Assembly: GCA_964607765.1 (NCBI GenBank)
Contig: CAZSNT010000167.1
Location: forward strand, 1-21,763
Source of the DNA: CAZSNT01 sp964607765
GTDB lineage: Bacteria; Verrucomicrobiota; Lentisphaeria; Oligosphaerales; JABHEG01
Direction of reading: 5' to 3'
DNA length: 21,763 bases
Part shown: positions 1 through 7,625 of the stretch, piece by piece
How positions within the stretch are numbered: position 1 is the stretch's first letter
How the letters are laid out: the number at the start of each line of letters is the position of its first letter
The notes under the pieces: generated by a model
The model's input: only the letters and a program-made list of their open reading frames with translations
Told to the model about the DNA's origin: nothing
Database searches by the model: none
Made by a program: the position numbers and the translations under genes

Positions 1-50
1 CGTACGGATCTGTGCGGGGGGCGCCGGGCAACCGGCGTCCCTACCGCGTC
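1..50 (+). mobile_element. Probable 3' end of a group II intron (domain V end and domain VI), cut by the window edge
   Basis: Bases 1-10 (CGTACGGATC) resemble the 3' strand of a group II intron domain V. Bases 14-47 then fold into a long hairpin: GCGG pairs with CCGC, and GGGGCGCCGG pairs with CCGGCGTCCC across a GCAA tetraloop. A TA bulge at 42-43 provides an unpaired A seven bases before position 50, as expected for the domain VI branch point. Known group II introns end with this order: a CGTACGG-type strand, a G-rich hairpin, then CCCTAC. The rest of the intron and any reverse transcriptase would lie to the left of the window. The exact 3' splice point is inferred. The alternative is an ordinary GNRA-capped stem-loop. 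Confidence 0.5.
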
Positions 51-56
51 GCGAAT

Positions 57-250
57 GATTAGGGTTAAGAGGCCTCTTTCCACGTTGGGAAGAGCGGGAC
101 CGGCTCTCAGAACGGGAGAGATTAGGGCGAATGATTAGGGCGAAAGATCAGGGTTAAGAGGCCTCTGTCCACGTCGAAAAGAGCGGGGTCGGCTCTCAGA
201 ACGGGAGAGATTAAGGCGAATGATTAGGGCGAAAGATCAGGGTCAAGAGA
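57..250 (+). repeat. Direct tandem repeat, 89-bp period, about 2.2 copies, carrying class 1 34-nt arms
   Basis: Copies start at 57, 146 and 235, an exact 89-base spacing. The third copy stops at the start codon of the next gene (251). Each full copy contains AAGAGGCCTCT, GGCTCTCAGAACGGGAGAGA and two or three 13-mer units of the type GATTAGGGCGAAA. Across copy junctions the 13-mers form a 34-nt block present at 120-153 and 209-242. The period is not a multiple of 3, so the array is not coding. The AGGG of the last partial unit (239-242) lies 8 bases before the ATG at 251 and may serve as its Shine-Dalgarno sequence. Confidence 0.9.
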
Positions 251-1156
251 ATGGCACATTACTTCCCGCATGAGCGACTTGATGTGTACAGTGTTGCGTT
301 AAGGTTCGCAGCGCTTGCGGACGAACTGCTCTGCACGTGGTCATCTTCATGGGCTGTGCATGGTCAGTTTGACAGGGCGGTTGAGAGTGTTGTGACGAAC
401 TTGGTCAAGGCCGCCCGCCTTCGGGCTACCGATGCTGGGATCTACAGCATCGAGTGTTCGCTTGGTTCTGTCTTGGAGTGCGCGGCCTGTCTGGATGTGG
501 CTTTCCTCCGTCACTTGGTTGACGCGTCGCGGATGCACTCGGCCAAAGACGTGCTACGGCAGATTGCCCGAATGGAGGTCGGATTGCGGAGCTCTTGGGA
601 AAGCTGCGTCAGGGAGCAACCTGAGGCGTATGCCACAGACTCCGGCAGGTACTTTCTGCACGAGTCGCTTGATGTCTATCAACGCTCGTTGCAGGTGCAC
701 GAATTACTGGATGCGATCTGGCAAGATGACCAGGTTCGAGGCCGCCATGCAAGGCGGGTTGACGAACTGACTACGAGCCTGACGCTGAATATCGCAGAAG
801 GGAACGGACGGTTCTCGAATGTTGATCACAGTAAGTTCCTTGGCATTGCGGAGGACGCAGGAACCAAGCTTGCTGCCTACCTTGATCTGCTGGCACCTGC
901 ATCGCGGGTGGACGTTGAACGGGTCAAGTCCTACTTGCGTGAGGTGATGGCCATGCTGTCGGGATTGAGAGGATACCTGAGTGAATAGCGCATGCTGAGG
1001 AGACACAACGCCCCCTTATCTTTCGCCCCGGTCTTTCGCCCTAATCTCCTGTCCACTCCCGGGCGGAGATGGCTAAGAAGACGGAGGAGATGAATGGCGC
1101 ATGCTGAGGAAACACAACGGCCCCCTAATCTTTCGCCCTGATCTTTCGCCTTAATC
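120..1156 (+). mobile_element. Candidate class 1 cassette: four-helix-bundle gene between inverted 34-nt arms
   Basis: The 34-nt block at 120-153 and 209-242 reappears as its reverse complement at 1013-1046 and 1123-1156. The only gene between the arms is the four-helix-bundle gene at 251-988. A transcript could therefore close a stem of about 34 bp with the gene in the loop, in two alternative registers. 23S rRNA intervening sequences have the same general plan (complementary ends, sometimes enclosing a four-helix-bundle ORF), but no rRNA flanks this copy. A compact hairpin with the same arms and no gene lies at 17892-17974. No transposase or target-site duplication is seen, so mobility is inferred. 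Confidence 0.4.
251..988 (+). CDS. Tandem four-helix-bundle protein (23S rRNA IVS-type, S23/TIGR02436-like), two domains
   Basis: This 245-residue protein is made of two copies of a domain of about 120 residues that usually occurs alone. Copy 1 begins YFPHERLDVY (residues 4-13) and copy 2 begins YFLHESLDVY (134-143). Copy 2 keeps the family motif NIAEGNGR (180-187) followed by FLGIAEDAG. The matching place in copy 1 is degenerate (TNLVKAARLR, 49-58), so copy 1 has diverged. Family members include proteins encoded in 23S rRNA intervening sequences, and the Avd accessory protein of diversity-generating retroelements shares the fold. The biochemical role is mostly unknown, with nucleic-acid binding suggested. 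The start at 251 follows an AGGG 8 bases upstream inside the repeat. The stop (986-988) lies inside the first copy of the downstream 109-bp repeat. Domain identity is from motifs only. Confidence 0.85.
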   Translation: MAHYFPHERLDVYSVALRFAALADELLCTWSSSWAVHGQFDRAVESVVTNLVKAARLRATDAGIYSIECSLGSVLECAACLDVAFLRHLVDASRMHSAKDVLRQIARMEVGLRSSWESCVREQPEAYATDSGRYFLHESLDVYQRSLQVHELLDAIWQDDQVRGRHARRVDELTTSLTLNIAEGNGRFSNVDHSKFLGIAEDAGTKLAAYLDLLAPASRVDVERVKSYLREVMAMLSGLRGYLSE

Positions 1157-1198
1157 TACTTCTCCACTCCCCGGGGAAGATGGCCAAGAAGACGGGAG
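981..1198 (+). repeat. Direct tandem repeat, about 109-bp period, two copies, carrying inverted class 1 arms
   Basis: Copy 1 begins GTGAATAGCGCATGCTGAGG at 981 and copy 2 begins ATGAATGGCGCATGCTGAGG at 1090. Both continue through ACACAACG, a C-rich run, the 13-mer arm in reverse-complement orientation (1013-1046 and 1123-1156), CCACTCCC and GAAGACGG. Small indels shift the spacing to 110-111 bases toward the end. The last codons and the stop of the four-helix-bundle gene fall in copy 1. Copy 2 therefore carries a mutated duplicate of that gene end (TAG has become TGG). Confidence 0.88.
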
Positions 1199-1261
1199 AG
1201 AACGAGATGGAAATACGTCCTGCCAACTCTTGGCAGAACGATCGTCACAGAAAGGGATGAT

Positions 1262-2476
1262 ATGATGAAAGCCGGATCACAAGCCCTGCTGTCTTTGTTG
1301 GCGTTCGGCGCTGCATTGTGGGGGAACCCGTCCATGGCGGAAGAAAAGAAGTACGTGCTCAAGGGCAAGGTGATGGATACCAGCGACAATTGGCTCAACA
1401 AAGCCAAAGTCACTCTGGCGCCGGTTGGTGTCGAAATGCAAACCGATCCCAACGGCGACTTCACCTTGGAGTTCACCATCGACAAGCCCCTCGAACGGAA
1501 TAAACGAAGACACATCGCGGTCCTGAAGGTCCAGAGGGAAGGTCACGTCACTAGGCAAATGCCGATACGGTCCATGGCCTTCTTCGCCAGGACTACCCCC
1601 TTGGTCGTTAAGCTCGAGCCCCAACCGGTTGATAGCAGTCTCGTTGGTTTCACGGCCCGGATGAAAGCCCCGAAAGGCAGAAAAGGCACGAATGCCCAGT
1701 TCCATGTCTATATCCCCGAATCAGTCAAGAAGGTACGGGCGGCTTTCTACATTTCGCGACATGGTATGGGAGATATTGCAGGCCCCGTCCTGAGGGAGTT
1801 TGCCGAAGATGAGAAAGTAGCTCTGGTCGGAATGATGGGGGACCCGGTACAACGCGGGGTCGACGACGTCTCGATTCTGGATGAGCATGTCAAGCGCCTG
1901 GCCGAGATGTCCGGGCACCCCGAACTGCCGGATGTCCCGATTATGACCTTTGGCCACTCGAATGGGACCGGGTTCGCCGCCAGTTGGCCGAGAGACCGTC
2001 CGGAAAAGGTCATTGCCTGGGTCTCATTCCATCCCGGGTTCTCCGGCTATCTTCAGCACCCCGAAACCGAGAGAGTTCCGGCCATGGTCATGTGCGGGAC
2101 CGTCGACAAATACCTGCTGAGGAGCCGGCAGGACAAAGTCGTCGCGACGATGCGCAAGACCCGCAACGCTGCGATGTGTGTGATGATGGAGGGTGGTGTT
2201 GGCCATGGTCCGGCCGATCGCGGTCTGGTCTGGGAGTTCATCACTGACTTCTGTAAAGCCGCCATGCGTGTCCGCCTCGGGGAAGACGGCAAACTGAGAC
2301 CCGTCGCCATTGAGGAGGGGTGGCTGGGAGCTGTCTACGACTTCGAAAAAGGCGGGCGGCAACTGCTGGATATCGCTCCCTATGCTGAGTTCGACGGTGA
2401 CAGATCAACCGCCAACTGGTTCCCGGATGAGCAGTTTGCCAAGGCCTGGCAGGCCTACGGGCAGAAACCTAAGTAA
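1262..2476 (+). CDS. Exported alpha/beta-hydrolase with N-terminal carboxypeptidase-regulatory-like domain
   Basis: The 404-residue product starts with a signal peptide (hydrophobic stretch 8-20, likely cleavage after SMA near residue 26). Residues about 30-120 (YVLKGKVMD ... NGDFTLEF) form a carboxypeptidase-regulatory-like beta-sandwich. The C-terminal part is an alpha/beta-hydrolase resembling PHB-depolymerase or feruloyl-esterase types. It has the nucleophile elbow GHSNG (Ser233), a probable Asp282 (GTVDKYL) and His315 (GVGHGP). A role removing acyl groups from a glycan is inferred from the glycosidase neighbours, and the substrate is unknown. AAAGGG at 1251-1256 lies 5 bases before ATG 1262 and 8 before ATG 1265, so either Met may be used. 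The next gene starts 28 bases downstream and probably shares its transcript. Confidence 0.78.
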   Translation: MMKAGSQALLSLLAFGAALWGNPSMAEEKKYVLKGKVMDTSDNWLNKAKVTLAPVGVEMQTDPNGDFTLEFTIDKPLERNKRRHIAVLKVQREGHVTRQMPIRSMAFFARTTPLVVKLEPQPVDSSLVGFTARMKAPKGRKGTNAQFHVYIPESVKKVRAAFYISRHGMGDIAGPVLREFAEDEKVALVGMMGDPVQRGVDDVSILDEHVKRLAEMSGHPELPDVPIMTFGHSNGTGFAASWPRDRPEKVIAWVSFHPGFSGYLQHPETERVPAMVMCGTVDKYLLRSRQDKVVATMRKTRNAAMCVMMEGGVGHGPADRGLVWEFITDFCKAAMRVRLGEDGKLRPVAIEEGWLGAVYDFEKGGRQLLDIAPYAEFDGDRSTANWFPDEQFAKAWQAYGQKPK

Positions 2477-2504
2477 CAGCCAGAGACTGAGGAGGCGTAC
2501 CGCT

Positions 2505-4895
2505 ATGAGGCCCAAGAGATGGATAGCATTGTCTTGTCTGCTGAGTGTTGCCGCGCAGGTCGCATCCGCGGCGGACTCGTCGGGTAGGAACAGTCATTTC
2601 TGGATGACCCTGCGGCCACGTGCCGGAATGGCATCGGCGACCAATACGGATCTGGTGCTGCAAAACGGATACCGCAGTGTGAACCTCGATTCGCCCGATC
2701 TCTCCTGCAAGCGGGTCGTTGTTGGTTCGAAGTGGGTCTATCAGGTTACCTGGACCGGGAATAGCTTTCTCGGTGGCCCTGAGGCGGAAGCGCTGCAATT
2801 CGACGTGGTGGTCGAGGCCTTCAGCGGCGCGAAATACGCCTATAGCGCCTCGGCGAGTGCTTCCAGTGTGGCGTCGCTCGGCAATCCGACGGCTCCCGCG
2901 GACACGAACAACCATTGGGGTGTTGGCGGTGAGGATGGTGTCGCTGCCGGCGAGTCGCTCCGTATGACACTTCGAGATGTCAAGGTGGCCGGGGCGAGTC
3001 CTGCGGCGCAGGGACTCGTGGCGGAATGCACCTTTTCGGAGTTCGAAACGAGAGTGGACGGCGGCGGAACAGGCCACAAGCTGATCCACGGTGTGGGGCA
3101 GAATCGGCCTTCCGCGAGCGTCAGTGCCGCGCCGGGGATCTACATCATCAACGGGGAATCGTATTCCGTCACTGGGGCCGGCAGTTCCGGCAAGGGCACG
3201 GGGTGGGCCCTGGGACAGGTCGAATGCTCAATCGTCGTGAGAAATCCGGCGCTTAGCATTGAAGACCCAGAGCATCCGTTTGCTGATGTGAAATATGGGT
3301 ATGCCGCTGGACCAACACCCTATACCCCGACGACCCCGGAGAAGCTGAAGGCGTTTCCTTCTTTCTCCTGGGACCGAATTCCAAGGGGGATGTTGATCCG
3401 CAAGGCCCGCGCCTACACGGATGGTGAAATCAAGGCCATTGCGGATAACTACGATCTGGTTGTTCTCGAGAAGGCGAACAATGCCGGTCAGAAGAACTGC
3501 ATGCTCGGGATGAAGCACACAGCCGACCGCCTCAAGGCGGCGAACCCCGGTATCAAGACTCTCTTCTACTGGAACTCGAGGATCTACTTCGGGCACTATG
3601 GAATCGATGATTCGATTGAGGATCACATGGATGAGTACATTGACAAGGACTTCATCATTCGAGGCCGGTTGAAAACCTACAATCGTGAGAATCCGAATTT
3701 CCTCAAATGGTGGGTGGGCTGCTGCGAGAAGATGATCAGCCACCCGTCCATTGACGGCACGTTTATCGACAAGACGGGGGTGCCGATCAGCATGCTCGAC
3801 CCGCTGTACAAGGCTACGCCGGTCAACAAACTGGTCATGAACAACAATGCAGCCGCCCGAGAGCGGATCGGCTACGTCGACGGGACTTACCGGGAAGATT
3901 ACATGGGCGGCGGAGATCTCGACAAGCTGGCAATGTCACTTGCCATCGCTCAGGAAACCGGTGCGAATCAGAAAATGCAGATATTCCGGAATCCGGTCAA
4001 GCGCGTAAGCAGCAAGCGGCAGCTCGAGGACAAGATCAATCTACGGCTGGCCCTTTACCTGGTCTCTGTTGAGAAATACGCCTATTTCTACTGCCAGGCA
4101 ACGGTAGACGCCACCAAGCCGCAGTGGCAGTGGGAAACCAGCTATCTGGACCAGCTCAGACGCCCGTTGGGTAAGCCCTTGGGGCCCGCCGCCCGGGATA
4201 ACCGGGTCTACACTCGTAGCTTTGAGCACTGTGATGTCTACCTGGATTTGCGGCGCAACCCCGGGGATGGCGTCAGGATTCTATGGAAGAACGATGTTGG
4301 TGAGCCGGCCCTGCCCGGTGGCGGAGTCTCCAGAAGGGACAACACATACAGGATTCAGGGCAGTGGCGCGCTCTCCGGCACATCGGACCGGTTCTTCTAT
4401 CTCTCGGACGCGCACTATGGAGATGGCGAGGTAGAGGCCTGCGTGGACACACTGGAGAGTGCACATGCGGATGCCAAAGCCGGTATCATGTTCAGGGAGT
4501 CACTGGCGGCAGACGCGAAAATGGTCGCCGTGCTCAGGGACCAGTCTGGTCGCATGCACATGGTCTGCCGAACCACGCAGGGCGCCGCGTTGGTCAGCGC
4601 AGGTGTTGTCGGCACAGGCACGGGGCCCTACGCCAAGCTGGTTCGAAGTGGGGACGACTTCGTTGGAGCCTGTTCTCCTGACGGAAAGACTTGGACCAGA
4701 ATCGCAAATGTCACCATACCGATGGCTGAGAAGACTGAGATGGGACTGGCCGTTTCCTCGCAGGACAACAGCGCCCTGGCTACAGCCACCGTCAGGGCAT
4801 TCTCGCGCTTCGAAGGCTCGGGGAAGCCAGCGGTCACGGAACGTGCCTCTGTGTTTCACAAGCTGAAACTCATACACATGTGGGGGATCAGGTGA
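2505..4895 (+). CDS. Exported putative glycoside hydrolase (GHL15-like) with C-terminal DUF1349/jelly-roll-like domain
   Basis: The product has 796 residues from ATG 2505, which follows GAGGAGG at 2489-2495. The open frame reaches back to 2310, but that part overlaps the upstream gene and lacks a start with a ribosome site. Residues 1-22 are a signal peptide (LLSVAAQVASA). Residues about 23-250 are an unrecognised beta-rich region. Residues about 290-500 resemble the putative glycosyl-hydrolase-like family 15: DLVVLEK, FYWNSRIYF and DGTFIDKTG look like strand ends of a TIM barrel with acidic residues. Residues about 628-767 resemble a DUF1349/laminin-G-type jelly roll (GDGEVEACV ... AGIMFRES ... 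SPDGKTW). The last 25 or so residues look non-native and run into a sulfatase remnant. Secretion is well supported. Enzymatic activity and substrate are inferred. Confidence 0.75.
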   Translation: MRPKRWIALSCLLSVAAQVASAADSSGRNSHFWMTLRPRAGMASATNTDLVLQNGYRSVNLDSPDLSCKRVVVGSKWVYQVTWTGNSFLGGPEAEALQFDVVVEAFSGAKYAYSASASASSVASLGNPTAPADTNNHWGVGGEDGVAAGESLRMTLRDVKVAGASPAAQGLVAECTFSEFETRVDGGGTGHKLIHGVGQNRPSASVSAAPGIYIINGESYSVTGAGSSGKGTGWALGQVECSIVVRNPALSIEDPEHPFADVKYGYAAGPTPYTPTTPEKLKAFPSFSWDRIPRGMLIRKARAYTDGEIKAIADNYDLVVLEKANNAGQKNCMLGMKHTADRLKAANPGIKTLFYWNSRIYFGHYGIDDSIEDHMDEYIDKDFIIRGRLKTYNRENPNFLKWWVGCCEKMISHPSIDGTFIDKTGVPISMLDPLYKATPVNKLVMNNNAAARERIGYVDGTYREDYMGGGDLDKLAMSLAIAQETGANQKMQIFRNPVKRVSSKRQLEDKINLRLALYLVSVEKYAYFYCQATVDATKPQWQWETSYLDQLRRPLGKPLGPAARDNRVYTRSFEHCDVYLDLRRNPGDGVRILWKNDVGEPALPGGGVSRRDNTYRIQGSGALSGTSDRFFYLSDAHYGDGEVEACVDTLESAHADAKAGIMFRESLAADAKMVAVLRDQSGRMHMVCRTTQGAALVSAGVVGTGTGPYAKLVRSGDDFVGACSPDGKTWTRIANVTIPMAEKTEMGLAVSSQDNSALATATVRAFSRFEGSGKPAVTERASVFHKLKLIHMWGIR

Positions 4896-5026
4896 ACGCA
4901 GGATGGGAAGTACGCGCCAAAGGGTATGCCTATGGGGGCGGAAGCCGAGTGCCCGCGCTGATCAACTGGCCGAAAGCGGTCGGCCCGCGTCGCAGCGACG
5001 ACCCGAGTTCACAATTGGAGTTCTGA
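4892..5026 (+). pseudogene. Sulfatase C-terminal relic, 44 codons
   Basis: Reading from GTG 4892 (overlapping the previous stop as GTGA) gives 44 residues ending at TGA 5024-5026. The stretch AKGYAYGGGSRVPALINWPK closely resembles the conserved sulfatase segment R-G-x-K-G-x-x-Y-E-G-G-x-R-V-P-x-I-x-x-W-P. The normal Glu of YEGG is Gly here. The CxPSR formylglycine motif and the metal-binding parts are absent, so no activity is possible. The fragment lies between a glycosidase-like gene and a fucosidase, as expected if a full sulfatase (usually 450-550 residues) was largely deleted. It is probably not a functional peptide, although the GTGA overlap could permit coupled translation. Confidence 0.6.
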
Positions 5027-5030
5027 GAGA

Positions 5031-7523
5031 ATGCTGACGAAAGCCGATCGAGCAAAGACACGCGCCTTGGGCGTTTTCTCCCTGGCCGTGTCGATTGCCG
5101 CAGCCGGCGAGCGCTATGTGCTGCGGTACGATGCCCCCGCCAAGAACAGTTTCGGCAGGAGAGGCCTGGGTTACATCCAGACGGCACTGCCGCTGGGCAA
5201 CGGCAGGTTGGGCGCCATGTTCTCCGGCGGCATAGATGTCGAGCATCTGCTGATAAACGACATCGCCCTGTGGATGAACGCGAAGCGGGGTTTGGATGAG
5301 GTCGCACAGTCCGGCACGCGCATTGGTGCGTACAAGGACCTCGAAACCGTTCGGAAGGCCTACCGGGACGGAAAGTTCGGCTCAAAGCCGGGAAGTATGG
5401 AGAGTCTTTCCACAAAGTACCTGAGCAGCACGGAGCCGTTGGGTAACTATGCGCCGTTCACCGACCTGTTGATCTCCACCGGACATGATTCGGCATCAGC
5501 CAGCGACTACCGCCGCTCGCTTGATTCGCGAACGGGGTTGGGGACCGTCAGCTATTCGATAGGCAATGGGAAGTTCACAAGGGAGTTCTTCTGCAGCCAT
5601 CCGCACGATGTGGTGGCGGCCCGCTACACGGCCGAAGGCGCGAAACTGAACCTGACGGTCAAGACCACCACGAAGCACAGGGCGGCGCAAGTGACAGCCA
5701 CGGGCAATCGGATCGTCCTGGCCGGCGAAGCGAAGATGGTCCAGGACAATGTCCAGTTCATGCAGATCGTGCAGATCGATGCCGGGGACGGACGTGTGAT
5801 GCCGCAAGCAGACGGCTCGGTGAAGGTTGCGGACTCGAGCGATGTGAGAATCTATCTGGCGGGGTATTGCGATTACCTGCCGGTCTATCCGTCGTTCAAG
5901 GGGCGCGACTACAAAGGGGACTGCGAAAAGACGATCTCCGCGGCGACGAAGATTGGGTTTGATGCCCTCAAAGAGGCGCATGTGGCGGATGTTTCGGCGC
6001 TGATGAACCGCTGTCGGCTGGAGCTCGCCTTTGAGCCATCCGGGTCGACCACCGACAAGCTGGTCTCCAGTGGTGGGAGCGTAGAACTGGAAAACCTGTA
6101 CTTCAATTACAGCCGCTATCTGCAACTGAGCTGCTCTCGGAGTGCGCCCGTTCCATCCAATCTCCAGGGGCTGTGGAATGCCGATCTCAAACCGGCGTGG
6201 AACTGCGACTATCACACCGACATCAATGTGGAGATGAACTACTGGATGGTCGATCCCGCCAACCTGTCGGAGTCGTTCCGCCCGTTCGTGGAGTGGACGA
6301 AAGTCCTCGCCGAATCCGGCGCACATAGCGCCCGTGAGACCTTTGGGGTCGACAAGGGCTGGAGCATGGGCCTCAACGGCAGTGTTTTCGGCTTCACCGC
6401 TCAGAACGTGCATGGGCGACGTATGCAGCAGGCCGGGCATTGGCTCTGCCAGAACCTGTTCGAGCACTATGCCTTCAATCAGGACCGTGCCTATCTCGAG
6501 GAGATCTATCCGATCCTGAAGGGCGCGGCAGAGTTCTTCGTCGGATTCCTCGCCCCGTGGAAGGACGGTACGTTGGTCGTCTATCCCACCTGGTCGCCTG
6601 AAAATGACTTCAAGAGCAAGAAATACGGGAAGCGTAACAAACAGGCGTGGGGCGCATCCTACGATCAGCAGCTGATCCTGAACCTGTTCACCGACTGCAT
6701 CGAGGCCTCTACCGTCCTGGGTAGGGATGAGGCTTTTCGCGAAACACTCCAGGAGACGATCCCGAAGCTCTGCCCCCAGAAGATCGGGCAGTATGGGCAA
6801 CTCCAGGAATGGCCGGAAGACTGGGATGATCCGAAGAACAAACACCGCCACATTTCTCACCTGATCGCCCTGCATCCGGGGCGCGACATCTCGCCGCTTA
6901 CCACGAGGGAGCTCCACGAAGCTGCCCTGGTGACCATGGAGCATCGCGGCGACGAATCAACCGGCTGGAGCACGGGCTGGAAGACCTGCTTCTGGGCACG
7001 CCTGCACAACGGCGACCGGGCGTACAGGATCTACAAATTCCTGACCGCCAAGCGGGCATATCCAAACCTGTTTGATTTCCATCCGCCGTTCCAGATCGAC
7101 GGGAACTTCGGCGGGGTGGCAGGCGTCTGCGAAATGCTGCTGCAGAGCCATCTTCGCAGCGTGAACAACGGTGCGAACACCATTGAGGAGGCCGCGTTTG
7201 TTGCCTACCGACAGGATGCAGAGAATCCCAAGCACTTTGTGCCCGTCGTGCCGGATAAAACGCTGGCCGAGGCACCCTATATCCTGCATTTGCTTCCCGC
7301 GCTCCCCTCGGCATGGCCAAAGGGGAAGGTCAACGGCCTCAAGGGCCGGGGTGGGTTTGAGGTCGATCTCGAGTGGGAAGAGGGCCAACTCCGGGGAGCC
7401 ACGATCCGCGCAAACCGGGATGGGGCGTTTCGCATCTATGCCCTGAATAGATTGAGCAAGGTGGTTTCCCTGAGAAAGGGGGAGTCCAAGGACTTGACGG
7501 ATATTCTTCGGGATCAGCCGTGA
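5031..7523 (+). CDS. GH95 alpha-L-fucosidase, exported
   Basis: This 830-residue protein is about family length. An N-terminal signal peptide is visible (basic residues 4-11, then ALGVFSLAVSIAAAG). The GH95 N-terminal beta-domain begins LRYDAPAK with ALPLGNGRLGAM (52-63). The (alpha/alpha)6 catalytic domain has NLQGLWN (377-383), DINVEMNYW (397-405), YPTWSPE (518-524), STGWSTGWK (643-651) and HPPFQIDGNFG (684-694). By comparison with the Bifidobacterium fucosidase AfcA, Glu524 would be the general acid, and Asn399 and Asp690 would position the catalytic water. The position of the other AfcA Asn is Asp397 here. The family mainly hydrolyses alpha-1,2-linked L-fucose, and some members act on L-galactose. 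GGAG at 5017-5020 precedes the ATG by 10 bases. The transporter genes follow 102 bases downstream. Confidence 0.93.
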   Translation: MLTKADRAKTRALGVFSLAVSIAAAGERYVLRYDAPAKNSFGRRGLGYIQTALPLGNGRLGAMFSGGIDVEHLLINDIALWMNAKRGLDEVAQSGTRIGAYKDLETVRKAYRDGKFGSKPGSMESLSTKYLSSTEPLGNYAPFTDLLISTGHDSASASDYRRSLDSRTGLGTVSYSIGNGKFTREFFCSHPHDVVAARYTAEGAKLNLTVKTTTKHRAAQVTATGNRIVLAGEAKMVQDNVQFMQIVQIDAGDGRVMPQADGSVKVADSSDVRIYLAGYCDYLPVYPSFKGRDYKGDCEKTISAATKIGFDALKEAHVADVSALMNRCRLELAFEPSGSTTDKLVSSGGSVELENLYFNYSRYLQLSCSRSAPVPSNLQGLWNADLKPAWNCDYHTDINVEMNYWMVDPANLSESFRPFVEWTKVLAESGAHSARETFGVDKGWSMGLNGSVFGFTAQNVHGRRMQQAGHWLCQNLFEHYAFNQDRAYLEEIYPILKGAAEFFVGFLAPWKDGTLVVYPTWSPENDFKSKKYGKRNKQAWGASYDQQLILNLFTDCIEASTVLGRDEAFRETLQETIPKLCPQKIGQYGQLQEWPEDWDDPKNKHRHISHLIALHPGRDISPLTTRELHEAALVTMEHRGDESTGWSTGWKTCFWARLHNGDRAYRIYKFLTAKRAYPNLFDFHPPFQIDGNFGGVAGVCEMLLQSHLRSVNNGANTIEEAAFVAYRQDAENPKHFVPVVPDKTLAEAPYILHLLPALPSAWPKGKVNGLKGRGGFEVDLEWEEGQLRGATIRANRDGAFRIYALNRLSKVVSLRKGESKDLTDILRDQP

Positions 7524-7625
7524 TAGCTTTACGACAACTCCATTCGCTTTTGTTTCACTCGCTGTTCTCCTGTGCGAACGGATGGAGATGGAGGTCTCAG
7601 GCCCTGTATTGGATGGAGACGTAGC

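Noticed and set aside
57..1198. Intervening sequence located inside a 23S rRNA gene
   Set aside because: No rRNA sequence flanks the cassette on either side. The similarity is in architecture and protein family only.
2310..2504. Upstream extension of the GHL15-like gene to 2310
   Set aside because: It would overlap the hydrolase gene by 167 bases. The ATG at 2505 has a strong GAGGAGG site and begins a clear signal peptide.
5496..6944. Long minus-strand open frame (482 codons) opposite the GH95 gene
   Set aside because: It lies entirely antisense to a gene with clear GH95 motifs. Its translation has no recognisable domain, and such frames are common in GC-rich DNA.
7572..7625. 18-codon N-terminal extension of the ABC ATPase
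   Set aside because: There is no family similarity in the extension, and ATG 7626 has a well-spaced GGAG.
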